Assembly (NCBI GenBank): GCA_905214345.1
Contig: CAJMLV010000012.1
Location: 1 to 64,000, forward strand
DNA length: 64,000 nucleotides
Source of the DNA: an uncultured bacterium
Lineage (GTDB): Bacteria; Bacillota; Clostridia; Oscillospirales; Ruminococcaceae
Direction of reading: 5' to 3'
This document shows, piece after piece, positions 41,860 to 49,893 of the stretch; positions within the stretch are counted from its first letter, which is position 1; each line of letters opens with the position of its first letter. The notes under the pieces were generated by a model that was not told where the DNA came from, made no database searches, and saw nothing but the letters and a program-made list of their open reading frames with translations. The translations under genes and the position numbers were made by a program.

Positions 41860-43233
41860 TTACAGCTGGGGCAGTTCGTCGGGGTCCCATTCCTGCCAGT
41901 CAAGGGCAGGGGACTCCGCCTTGGGCGGCGGCATAAATTCTTCCGGGGCCAGTACCAGGCGGATGGCCCATGGCGGCACTTCCGGCGGCACTTCGCCGTC
42001 CTCCAGAAACAGAAACGCCGTCTGGTAGGCCGGAGGCCGGGCAGGGAATGTACCCTTGCCGTCGGTGAAATACAGAACCCCTTGCAGATCCCGCAGCCGT
42101 CCTTCTTTTTGCAGTTCGTCGATGCGGGCGAAGGCCGGGCGGAAATCGGTGCCGCCGCCCCCGGTCAGGGTCAGGGCAGCGGCGTATTTTTCCAGGCTTT
42201 CGGTATCCCGTAGAAAGACGATATCCCGCACCGCGTCATCGCACTGCATGACCACGATGTTGCACCGGCTGAAAAAGCTTCCGGCGGTTTTCAGCAGTCC
42301 GAAGGTCTCCCGCAGAAAAGCCTTCACCAGTTCACCGGCGGTGGATTCGCTGGTATCAATGACGATGACCAGATCCTTGATCTTGCGGCTTTCCCGGGTC
42401 TCCAGGGGTTCGATCAGGGGCATGTTGCCGTAGGTATTCAGCCCGTAGGTGTAGTAGCCCAGATCGAACTCGTCGGGGTCCAGTTTGGGTTCTTCCCGCA
42501 GCACGGCGAACCGGCGCAAAAAATCCCGGTACAGCCGGCGGCTGCGCCCTGCCTGCACCTGGGCGGCCAGGGTCTGGGCACCGGCGGTCTCGCCTGCCTG
42601 CCGCCCGGCCTGCTGCATGGTGATCTGGGTCTCCCGGCCCAGTTGTTCCCACTGGCGGCCCATCATCTGGGCGGCGGGATCCTCCGGGTCGGAGGGCCAC
42701 AGGCGGTGGCTGTCACAGTAAAATTCCTGCTGCAGGGCTTCCAGTTCCGCGGGGCTGCGCTGGGCCAGAATCCGGAAAATAGGCCCTGCCGCAAAGAGCT
42801 TGGTGCTTTCCTTTAATTCGGCATAGGTCTTTTGCCGCAGCCAGCCCACCGGGCGGGCCAGGGCTTCCACACCCAGGGTGTCCAGGGTATGTTCCACCGC
42901 AATGTCACAGGCCAATCCCCACAGGGCCGGGTCACGGGGGCCCCGCAGCCAGGGGTGGCGGAAGATGCAGTGCAGCACACTGTGCAGATAGGCCCGGGCC
43001 AGATATTTGCGGTTTTTGCGGTAGATGCGCAGCACCCAGGCCGGACCGTAACACAGGGCTGCACCGTTGGTGGCGGGGCCCCGGTCCGGTTCCGGGTCGG
43101 GGGTCAGTGTCAGGGCGCCCAAAGCGGCATTCAGATAGCGCAGCTGAATGTACAGCTCGCTGCGGGTCAGCTCCATGGCCCGGCGGGCCATCACGGCTTC
43201 CCATTCGCTTTGTGTCTGCACATGCTCGGCCAT
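41860..43233 (-). CDS. VWA-like protein (DUF2201 type)
   Basis: A 457-residue protein with an N-terminal predicted metallopeptidase-like region (AYLHSVLHCIFRHPW contains an HxxxH-type pattern) and a C-terminal VWA domain whose metal-adhesion site reads VIDTSES, with GGGGTDFRPAF and YFTDGKG as further motifs. This matches the DUF2201 family that pairs with MoxR ATPases. ATG at 43233 with GGAGGG upstream. 24 bases separate it from the ATPase. Confidence 0.83.
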   Translation of the reverse strand: MAEHVQTQSEWEAVMARRAMELTRSELYIQLRYLNAALGALTLTPDPEPDRGPATNGAALCYGPAWVLRIYRKNRKYLARAYLHSVLHCIFRHPWLRGPRDPALWGLACDIAVEHTLDTLGVEALARPVGWLRQKTYAELKESTKLFAAGPIFRILAQRSPAELEALQQEFYCDSHRLWPSDPEDPAAQMMGRQWEQLGRETQITMQQAGRQAGETAGAQTLAAQVQAGRSRRLYRDFLRRFAVLREEPKLDPDEFDLGYYTYGLNTYGNMPLIEPLETRESRKIKDLVIVIDTSESTAGELVKAFLRETFGLLKTAGSFFSRCNIVVMQCDDAVRDIVFLRDTESLEKYAAALTLTGGGGTDFRPAFARIDELQKEGRLRDLQGVLYFTDGKGTFPARPPAYQTAFLFLEDGEVPPEVPPWAIRLVLAPEEFMPPPKAESPALDWQEWDPDELPQL

Positions 43234-43275
43234 AGCCCGGCCCCTCCTTTCTGTATTTGGTCCCGGCGCGGCCGG

Positions 43276-44229
43276 TCACAGGTCATCAAAATCATAGGTC
43301 TTTTTGGGTTTGCGGTTTGCCCCGGGAACGGCGGCCAGCAGCAGGGCGGCACCTTCGCTCCAGCCGGCGCGGCCGCAGGCCAGAGCGGCTTCCCGGCGGG
43401 CAGCCTCATCCAGAACACCGGCCAGGGTGCGCAGGGCGGCAACATCCCGGTCGGCCAGCACGATGGCAGTCCCGGCGGCGGGATGTTCCCGCAGATAAGC
43501 GGCATACCGCTGCCGGGCATCCTCTTCCGGAAGTAGAGGACAGCACAGGCGGTCCAGCGCCACCCGGCAGAGCCCTTCGGGGGACTCCTCCGCATCCGCG
43601 TGGGCGAAGGCCGCATCGTATTCATCCAATTGCAGAACACCTTCCGCAAAGCATTGGCGGTAACGGTAACCCACCCCCTCGATGCTGTGGTTGAAGATAT
43701 GGGCGGGGGTGTTTTCGTGGAGATATTCCAGAAATTCCGGGTAGTACAGCCGCACAGGATTGTCTCCCGACAAAAACTCGACCTCAATACCGGCGGCCAC
43801 GGCGGCCAGCATCTTTTTCAGCCCGGTGGGCTGATTGGGAGCGGCCCGCAAGGCAAAGGTGCGCAGGGAACGGCAGTTGGTGAACAGATCGCTGCCAAGA
43901 CTTTCCAATCCGGGACCGGCAATCAGGCGACGCAGACCCCGGCAGTTGTAGAATACACCGTTGTGGATGGCCCGCACGCTGTCCGGCAGGCTCACCTCCT
44001 GCACGAACTCCCCGCATATGGGGTGATCGACGGCCGCTGCACCGGCGGGCACTTCCAGTTCGCCGCCTTCCGGGTCCCGTCGGGACGAAAAACAGTAGGG
44101 GCCGATCTCGGTCACCGGCAGCCCGCCTACCATGGCGGGAACGGCAGGGCAGGGGGTATCCCCGAACAGGCGCAGCACCCGCGCACCGTCTGCGCAGGGC
44201 TGCCACAAAACGCTGACCGAATGCTGCAT
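43276..44229 (-). CDS. BspA-type leucine-rich repeat protein
   Basis: A 317-residue protein whose N-terminal ~120 residues show BspA/Treponema-type leucine-rich repeats (TEIGPYCFSS, VQEVSLPDSVRAIHNGVFYNCRGL, ESLGSDLFTNCRSLRTF). The C-terminal half is helical and Ala/Arg-rich without recognised motifs. No signal peptide, so it is probably cytoplasmic, unlike the usual secreted BspA-like proteins. First gene of a three-gene operon with the VWA-like and AAA genes. GAGGTG precedes the ATG. Confidence 0.65.
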   Translation of the reverse strand: MQHSVSVLWQPCADGARVLRLFGDTPCPAVPAMVGGLPVTEIGPYCFSSRRDPEGGELEVPAGAAAVDHPICGEFVQEVSLPDSVRAIHNGVFYNCRGLRRLIAGPGLESLGSDLFTNCRSLRTFALRAAPNQPTGLKKMLAAVAAGIEVEFLSGDNPVRLYYPEFLEYLHENTPAHIFNHSIEGVGYRYRQCFAEGVLQLDEYDAAFAHADAEESPEGLCRVALDRLCCPLLPEEDARQRYAAYLREHPAAGTAIVLADRDVAALRTLAGVLDEAARREAALACGRAGWSEGAALLLAAVPGANRKPKKTYDFDDL

Positions 44230-44276
44230 ACCGCCACCTCTTTTCCTTTTTTGAAACAGGTCTTTACAACAGGGCT

Positions 44277-44285
44277 ATTATAGCA
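44277..44285 (-). promoter_or_regulatory. Extended -10 of the LRR-VWA-AAA operon
   Basis: On the minus strand TGCTATAAT, an extended -10, about 48 bases before the LRR gene. No good -35 is visible. Confidence 0.5.
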
Positions 44286-44369
44286 TAAAATGTTGGGACG
44301 GGAAACAGAAAAACACCCGCGTGAGCTTGGAAAATTAGAGGAGAGAGTTTGGGGAGGTTCTGACTTTTT

Positions 44370-45755
44370 ATGCGCACGTCTGTCGATCAAAACGCGATCC
44401 TGACCGGGTCCATACCCCGTCAGCTGCTTTTGTTCTTTCTGCCCATCTGGTTCGGTACGCTGTTCCAGCAGTTGTACAACACCGCCGATACCCTGATCGT
44501 CGGTAACTTTGTGGGTACCCAGGCCCTGGCGGCTGTGGGTGCCACGGGTGCGTTTGTGCAGCTGCTGGTGGGCGTGTTCGTCGGCCTTTGCAGCGGCGCA
44601 GGAGTGGTAATCGCCCAGAGTTACGGCGGCGGTGACGTGGAGGCTGTGGACCGCCAGGTCCACACGGCCCTGTTCATGGCCATTGTGGGCGGCGGCGTAC
44701 TGACGGTGCTGGGCCTGGTGACCAGCCGGGGCGTGCTGATGCTGATGCAGACCCCCGCCGACATCATCGACGACGCCACCCTGTATCTGCAGATTTACTT
44801 CTTGGGCATGATCCCCCAGATCATCTATAATATGGGCACCAACATCCTGCGCGCGGTGGGCGACAGCAAACGGCCGCTGTACTTCCTGATCATCGCTTCT
44901 TTTGTGAACATCGGTCTGGACATCGTTTTTGTGGCCGTGTTCCGGTGGGGCGTGGCAGGCGCGGCGCTGGCTACCATCATCAGCCAGCTGGCCAGCGCGG
45001 TGCTGACCCTTCGCTGCCTGGCGGGGTCCAACGGTATGCCCTGGCATCTGGAGTGGTCCCGCATGCGCCCCGACCCGGCGGTGGTGGCCGATATCTGCCG
45101 TATCGGCCTGCCCAGTGCGGCCCAGTCGGCGCTGTACAGCGTAAGCAACATTGTCATTCAGGCGGCGGTGAACGGGTTCGGCACCACTGCGGTGGCAGCC
45201 TGGAGCGTCTACGGCAAGATCGACTTCCTGTTCTGGATGACCGTCAACTCCTTCGGCATCGCCATCACCACCTTTGCGGGGCAGAATTTCGGCGCCCAGC
45301 TGTATGACCGCGTACGCCGCGGTACCCGTATCTGCCTTGCCATGGCCATGGCGGCCACGGCGGCGATCAGCGTGGCACTGTACCCCCTGGCGGAGATCGC
45401 CTTCCGCATGTTCAGCCAGGACAGCGCCGTGATCGACCAGGGCGTGCAGATGATGCATTTCCTGGTTCCCACCTACATCACCTATGTGTGCATCGAAGTC
45501 TTTTCCGGTGCCCTGCGCGGCTGCGGCGATGTCCGAGTGCCCACCATCATCACCGTGTTCGGCGTGTGCGGGCTGCGTGTGGCCTGGCTGCTGCTGGTGG
45601 TGCCTCGCTTCCACACCATCCTGATGGTGGAAGCCAGTTATCCCATCACCTGGTCCCTGGCCAGCATCCTCTTTGCTATCTATTGTGCCCGGAGCCATTG
45701 GCTGGGCCGGTGCATTGAGGCCCATGAAGCAAAAGCCGCTGCGGCCCAGGGGTGA
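44370..45755 (+). CDS. MATE family efflux transporter
   Basis: A 461-residue polytopic protein with about twelve hydrophobic segments in two halves, the MATE pattern (LPIWFGTLFQQLYNTADTLIVG at the start; ALAAVGATG; GDSKRPLYFLII). It exports drugs or metabolites driven by Na+ or H+. A GGGGAGG site lies 12 bases before the ATG. Followed 12 bases later by an acetyltransferase gene. Confidence 0.9.
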   Translation: MRTSVDQNAILTGSIPRQLLLFFLPIWFGTLFQQLYNTADTLIVGNFVGTQALAAVGATGAFVQLLVGVFVGLCSGAGVVIAQSYGGGDVEAVDRQVHTALFMAIVGGGVLTVLGLVTSRGVLMLMQTPADIIDDATLYLQIYFLGMIPQIIYNMGTNILRAVGDSKRPLYFLIIASFVNIGLDIVFVAVFRWGVAGAALATIISQLASAVLTLRCLAGSNGMPWHLEWSRMRPDPAVVADICRIGLPSAAQSALYSVSNIVIQAAVNGFGTTAVAAWSVYGKIDFLFWMTVNSFGIAITTFAGQNFGAQLYDRVRRGTRICLAMAMAATAAISVALYPLAEIAFRMFSQDSAVIDQGVQMMHFLVPTYITYVCIEVFSGALRGCGDVRVPTIITVFGVCGLRVAWLLLVVPRFHTILMVEASYPITWSLASILFAIYCARSHWLGRCIEAHEAKAAAAQG

Positions 45756-45767
45756 AAAGGGACCACC

Positions 45768-46292
45768 ATGGAGTTTCTTCTTCGCCCCGCTGTCCCCGGG
45801 GACCTGGGCGGTATCCTGGATGTGATGGAATCTGCCCGTCAGGCCCTGGACTGTCAGGAATGGTTCGTGCCGGACGATGAAGCCTACTTTGCCTCCCATA
45901 TCGACAGCGAAGAAGGTTTTTGTTTTGTGGCCGAAGCCCCCAGCGGGGAACTGGCCGCCTACTTTACCGTCAAGCTGGCGGGGGAGGCGCCCGACGCCCT
46001 GGGGCGCCGGCTGGGCATGGAGAGCACACAGCTGCATGCCTGTGCCCAGATGGACAGCTGCTGCGTGGCGCCGCCTTACCGGGGCAACAGTCTGGAAGGT
46101 CGGCTGATGGAACTGGCGGAGCAGCGACTGCAAAACTGGCCCGGCAAGCCGTACATTCATTGCCTGGGCACCGTCCACCCGGACAACGCCGCCAGTCTGT
46201 ACAGCTTTTTGAACCGGGGGTACCGCATTGCTGCCGCCGATGTGCTGTGTTACGGAGGCAAGCGGCGCCATATCCTGCAAAAAGACCTGTAA
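45768..46292 (+). CDS. GNAT family N-acetyltransferase
   Basis: A 174-residue protein with GNAT features: an N-terminal strand (FLLRPAVPGDLGGIL), a variant acetyl-CoA loop (VAPPYRGNSLEGRLME), and a C-terminal strand (LYSFLNRGYRIAAADVLCYGG) typical of the NxxxxxY motif. Substrate unknown. It is probably co-transcribed with the MATE transporter, which could suggest joint handling of a small molecule. A strong terminator follows. Confidence 0.75.
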   Translation: MEFLLRPAVPGDLGGILDVMESARQALDCQEWFVPDDEAYFASHIDSEEGFCFVAEAPSGELAAYFTVKLAGEAPDALGRRLGMESTQLHACAQMDSCCVAPPYRGNSLEGRLMELAEQRLQNWPGKPYIHCLGTVHPDNAASLYSFLNRGYRIAAADVLCYGGKRRHILQKDL

Positions 46293-46306
46293 TTGACCGA
46301 TAACAG

Positions 46307-46345
46307 AAAATGTCCCTGCCGTTTTCCACGGCAGGGACATTTTTG
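46307..46345. terminator. Bidirectional terminator
   Basis: AAAATGTCCCTGCCG pairs with CGGCAGGGACATTTT around a 7-base loop; T-tract and A-tract on both sides; it separates convergent acetyltransferase and cutC genes. Confidence 0.9.
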
Positions 46346-46353
46346 GTTGAAAA

Positions 46354-47112
46354 TCAGATGGATTCCTTCAGTTCCTGGCAAGCGGCGCGCACCGCCGAAG
46401 CGCTGGTCTGCTGGATGTGCCATTCGTCCAGACCGGGCAGGCCCATGGGCACGCCTTCCCGGCGGAACTGCATGCCGCTTTCCCGCTCGGTCTTGCCGCT
46501 CATGTGGAATGCGCAGGCCCGGGGCAGAACATGGCGCAGTTCCCGGATGACATCGGCATTGACCCCGGCACCGATGAGCACTTCCGGGCCGCCCAGCCGG
46601 TCGCGCTCAGCCAGCAGGGACGCCAGCACCGTGCGGCCGTCCCGGCAGCTGGCTGCCGCACCGCTGGTCAGCACTGTATCCATGCCCAGAGCTGCTGCGG
46701 TGCGGTAGGTTTCCAGCGGATCGCGGGAAACATCGATGGCCCGGTGCAGGGTGATACCAGCACCCGGTCCCGCAGCTTCCATCAGCCGGCGGGTGGCGTC
46801 GGTGTCCAGGCGGCCGTCGGCGGTCAGCGCCCCCACCACAAAGCCGTCGGCACCCGCCCGGCGCAGCACCGGAATCTGGGCACACATCAGATCGATTTCC
46901 TCAGGGGTATACAGAAAATCTCCGGGACGCGGACGCATCAGGCACCGCACCGGAATATCGCTTTCCGCCCGGATCTGGGCCAGCAGGGCGGCGTAAGGGG
47001 TCAGACCGCCCACGCTCAAAGCGCTGCACAGCTCCAATCGGTCGGCACCGCCGGCCACCGCGGCCCGGGCCGAAGCCAGGCTGTCCACACAGACTTCCAA
47101 AACAAATTGCAT
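46354..47112 (-). CDS. cutC: Copper homeostasis protein CutC
   Basis: A 252-residue TIM-barrel protein of the CutC family, linked to cytosolic copper handling; the biochemical role is debated. Family motifs: LEVCVDSLASARAAVAGGADRLELC at the N-terminus, VRCLMRPRPGDFLY, and ITLHRAIDV. The start at 47112 (MQFVLEV) is the natural N-terminus; an upstream in-frame ATG (47190) would add unconserved residues. Ribosome-binding site AAGGGA is weak. Confidence 0.92.
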   Translation of the reverse strand: MQFVLEVCVDSLASARAAVAGGADRLELCSALSVGGLTPYAALLAQIRAESDIPVRCLMRPRPGDFLYTPEEIDLMCAQIPVLRRAGADGFVVGALTADGRLDTDATRRLMEAAGPGAGITLHRAIDVSRDPLETYRTAAALGMDTVLTSGAAASCRDGRTVLASLLAERDRLGGPEVLIGAGVNADVIRELRHVLPRACAFHMSGKTERESGMQFRREGVPMGLPGLDEWHIQQTSASAVRAACQELKESI

Positions 47113-47149
47113 ACAAGGGTCCCTTCTTTCCGAAAGAGGTTCTGGCCTT

Positions 47150-47158
47150 AGTATACCA
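47150..47158 (-). promoter_or_regulatory. Extended -10 of cutC
   Basis: TGGTATACT on the minus strand about 38 bases before the cutC start. Confidence 0.5.
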
Positions 47159-47244
47159 CGGCGGACCGGGAAAGCACAGAGCCCCCGCACAGAAAAATTC
47201 CGGCGGGGGCTGGGTGCAGTTATATGAGAATACAGGGGTTCGGC

Positions 47245-47502
47245 TCAGGCGGCCCGGCCGCCGCGCACCACCCGCAGGGTGACCGCGGGATGTACCGGCT
47301 GACGGGCGGTAGCGGGGGCGGGCTTTTCAGCCGCCAGACCGCAGACGATGTTCATGCCAACCAGGTCAGCCGCACCCAGCACCAGGGCCAGGGGCCAGAC
47401 CAGGCTGCCGTCGGCGGCGGCACACAGGATAACCAGCATCAAAAAGCCCATCACCGAAAACAAAAACCGATATGCCTGCTGTTTGATCGTCTGAAAGTTC
47501 AT
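47245..47502 (-). CDS. Small two-helix membrane protein
   Basis: An 85-residue protein with two hydrophobic segments (about residues 12-31 and 36-56) and a short basic tail ending RVVRGGRAA. The ATG at 47502 (MNFQTIK) has GGAGGT seven bases upstream. It diverges from the LexA-like gene, and an inverted-repeat operator lies between them, so it may be a target of that repressor. No family recognised. Confidence 0.55.
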   Translation of the reverse strand: MNFQTIKQQAYRFLFSVMGFLMLVILCAAADGSLVWPLALVLGAADLVGMNIVCGLAAEKPAPATARQPVHPAVTLRVVRGGRAA

Positions 47503-47531
47503 GATCCATACCTCCGCAAACTGTATCAATC

Positions 47532-47580
47532 ACAACCATCTGTTGTTGTATGCCTCTATGATAATACAACAAACGGTTGT
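47532..47580. promoter_or_regulatory. Inverted-repeat operator between membrane gene and LexA-like gene
   Basis: ACAACC (47532-47537) with GGTTGT (47575-47580) and GTTGTTGTAT (47542-47551) with ATACAACAAAC (47564-47574) form a nested inverted repeat centred near 47557. More GTTGT/ACAAC half-sites follow to about 47599. Confidence 0.6.
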
Positions 47581-47619
47581 TGTCAACATAAAAAACAACT
47601 TTTAAGTGGAAAAATTCTC

Positions 47620-47648
47620 TTTACAGGAACTACCAAAGGTTGTATAAT
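47620..47648 (+). promoter_or_regulatory. Promoter of the LexA-like gene
   Basis: TTTACA (47620-47625), a 17-base spacer and TATAAT (47643-47648). Confidence 0.75.
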
Positions 47649-47698
47649 AAAATCATCAAAGGACCTCGGCATCCCCCTGCCGGGAAAGGAGCTTGCAA

Positions 47699-48319
47699 AT
47701 GTTTGCTGAACGCTTGAAGCTGGCCCGCAAGGCCAAGAAGTACAGCCAGGCCGAAGTGTCCCGCCTGCTCGGGGTGACACAGCAGGCGGTGGGCAAGTGG
47801 GAGACCGGGCGTTCCACCCCCGATCCCCAGACGGTGGCCCGCCTGGCCGAGATCCTGGACACCACCGCCGACGCGCTGCTGGGGCTGCACAACGCTGCCG
47901 CCACCATCGGGCGGGAAGCCATGGCACGGTACGAGCAGTGCCTGGTGCCGGTGGTGGGCACGGTGCGTGCCGGCTACGGTGCCCTGGCTTTTGAAGAGGA
48001 CTACGGCAAAGAATATGCCAGCGTCAAGGACCCGCAGAACTATTTTTATCTGGTGGTCAAGGGCGACAGCATGGAACCCCGCATTTCCGACGGCGACCTG
48101 GCTCTGGTGCGCCGCCAGTCTACCCTGGACAACGGCGACCTGGGGGTCATCGTGTTCGGCGTGGACGGGGAAGGTACTTTGAAGAAGTACATCCAGCGGG
48201 GCAATTCGGTGGTGCTGCATCCCTTCAACCCGGCGTATGAGGAGGTCGTCATCAAGGGGGAGGACCTGGATCATCTGTACATCGCCGGCAAAGTGGTGGA
48301 AACCAAGGCCAAGTGGTAA
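47699..48319 (+). CDS. XRE-family repressor with S24 (LexA-like) peptidase domain
   Basis: A 206-residue protein with an N-terminal XRE-type helix-turn-helix (YSQAEVSRLLGVTQQAVGKW, about residues 17-36) and a C-terminal S24 self-cleavage domain: cleavage site A91-G92 (VRAGYG), nucleophile S124 (GDSMEP) and general-base lysine at K162 or K163 (GTLKKY). Such proteins leave their operators after RecA-type stimulation. The start ATG 47699 has AAAGGAG upstream; a TTG six bases earlier is less likely. It sits before DNA-repair genes. Confidence 0.85.
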   Translation: MFAERLKLARKAKKYSQAEVSRLLGVTQQAVGKWETGRSTPDPQTVARLAEILDTTADALLGLHNAAATIGREAMARYEQCLVPVVGTVRAGYGALAFEEDYGKEYASVKDPQNYFYLVVKGDSMEPRISDGDLALVRRQSTLDNGDLGVIVFGVDGEGTLKKYIQRGNSVVLHPFNPAYEEVVIKGEDLDHLYIAGKVVETKAKW

Positions 48320-48352
48320 GGCTGCGGAATCCTCTTTACAAAAAACAGTATA

Positions 48353-48498
48353 GCAGCCGCGCGGTCCTTTAATCGGGACTGACAGAACGGCTGCGTCGAG
48401 ATAGAGTCCCTTAACCGGGACGGTCTGAAGGAAAAGGCCGTCCCCGCCGGCAGTCCGCCGCTGCGCAGAAAAAGGCACGGCGACGGGCTCTATTTTTT
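48353..48498 (+). ncRNA. Structured leader RNA before the radical SAM repair gene
   Basis: First hairpin: GCAGCCG (48353-48359) pairs with CGGCTGC (48388-48394), with an inner GTCC/GGAC stem. A 16-base element (48364-48379) recurs at 48406-48421 with two mismatches. Second domain: ATAGAG at 48401-48406 pairs with CTCTAT at 48488-48493 and is followed by a T-tract, with an inner GGGACGG/CCGTCCC stem. The second copy of the 16-base element takes part in either a local hairpin or the terminator-like stem, so this may be an attenuator. It matches no riboswitch class I know. Confidence 0.5.
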
Positions 48499-48528
48499 AT
48501 ACCCTTTTTTAGGCGGAAGGAGCATCCC

Positions 48529-49893
48529 ATGGACCTTGCACAGAAGCTGGAAATCCTGGCCGACAGCGCCAAATATGATGTAGCCTGCACCTCCAGCGGT
48601 GTGGAACGGGCGGGGCGTCAGGGGTCTCTGGGCAGCTGCCGGGCGGCGGGGATCTGCCACTCCTTCACCCCGGACGGGCGCTGCGTTTCTCTTTTGAAGG
48701 TGCTTTATTCCAACGCCTGCTGCTACGATTGCAGCTACTGCGTCAACCGCCGCACCAACGATATTCCGCGCGCCACATTTACACCCCGGGAACTGGCGGA
48801 ACTGACCATCGGCTTTTACCGCCGCAATTATATAGAGGGCCTTTTCCTTTCCAGCGCGGTGCTGGGCAGCCCCGACGCCACCATGGAAAAGATGATCGAG
48901 GCCCTGCGCATCCTGCGGCAGGAATACCGCTTCAACGGGTATATCCACGCCAAGGCCATTCCCGGGGCGGACCCGCAGCTGGTGGAACGGCTGGGGCTCC
49001 TGGCCGACCGCCTTTCGGTAAACATTGAGCTGCCCAGCGAGACCAGCCTTTCCCGATTGGCGCCGGACAAGCACAAAGCGGGTATCCTGCGCCCCATGGG
49101 GCAGATCGCTCAGCGCACCGCCCAGAACCGTCGGGAACTGGCCGTCTACCGCCACGCCCCGGCCTTTGCCCCGGCCGGGCAGAGCACCCAGATGATCATC
49201 GGCGCCACCCCCGAGACTGATCTGCATATCCTGCGCCTGACCGAAGGACTGTACCGGAAATATGCCCTCAAGCGTGTGTTTTTCTCGGCGTATCTGCCGG
49301 TGGTGCCCGACCCGCGTCTGCCCGCCGTTACCGCCAAGCCCCCGCTGCTGCGGGAACACCGGCTGTATCAGGCCGACTGGTTGCTGCGGTACTATCAGTT
49401 TTCCGCTGCGGAGATCCTGAATGAGGAGGAACCCAACTTCGACCCCTACCTGGACCCCAAATGCAACTGGGCGCTGCGGCATCCGGAGTTTTTCCCGGTG
49501 GAGGTGAACACCGCCACCAAGGCCCAGCTGCTGCGGGTGCCCGGCATCGGTCCCAAGAGCGTGCAGCGCATCCTGGCGGCCCGCCGTCAGCAGCATCTGG
49601 GTATGGACGAGCTCAAACGTATCGGGGTGGTACTCAAGCGGGCACGGTATTTCATCACCTGCAACGGCAAAGCCCCTGTGCGGGGCACCCGGGCCGAGGT
49701 GGCCGCCGCGCTGCTGGACCCCAACGCTTTCGGGGTGGGCATGCGGCAGCTTTCGCTGGATGATTTCCTTCCAACGGCGCTGCCCGGCGCCGCGCCGTTG
49801 GTCCACCAGCTGGCAGACGGCGGCATGGATGCCCGGGAGGCTGCCCGTATCACCAGACAGGAGGCATTGACATGTCTTACCAAGCGGCTGTAA
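48529..49893 (+). CDS. Radical SAM protein linked to DNA modification/repair
   Basis: A 454-residue radical SAM protein with the C-x3-C-x2-C cluster motif (ACCYDCSYC near residue 65) and a C-terminal helix-hairpin-helix region (NTATKAQLLRVPGIGPKSVQRIL). It matches the family described as putative DNA modification/repair radical SAM, which is found next to DUF4130 and uracil-DNA glycosylase genes. The ATG is preceded by GGAAGGAG. It overlaps the next gene by 22 bases. A structured leader precedes it. Confidence 0.85.
   Translation: MDLAQKLEILADSAKYDVACTSSGVERAGRQGSLGSCRAAGICHSFTPDGRCVSLLKVLYSNACCYDCSYCVNRRTNDIPRATFTPRELAELTIGFYRRNYIEGLFLSSAVLGSPDATMEKMIEALRILRQEYRFNGYIHAKAIPGADPQLVERLGLLADRLSVNIELPSETSLSRLAPDKHKAGILRPMGQIAQRTAQNRRELAVYRHAPAFAPAGQSTQMIIGATPETDLHILRLTEGLYRKYALKRVFFSAYLPVVPDPRLPAVTAKPPLLREHRLYQADWLLRYYQFSAAEILNEEEPNFDPYLDPKCNWALRHPEFFPVEVNTATKAQLLRVPGIGPKSVQRILAARRQQHLGMDELKRIGVVLKRARYFITCNGKAPVRGTRAEVAAALLDPNAFGVGMRQLSLDDFLPTALPGAAPLVHQLADGGMDAREAARITRQEALTCLTKRL

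Noticed and set aside
47245..48319. Prophage remnant around the LexA-like repressor
   Set aside because: No integrase, excisionase, structural or lysis genes are near; neighbours are core genes.
48353..48425. PyrR-type attenuator for the leader RNA
   Set aside because: CCTTTAA resembles part of a pyr leader, but the conserved AGAGAGG loop is absent and the downstream genes are not pyrimidine genes.
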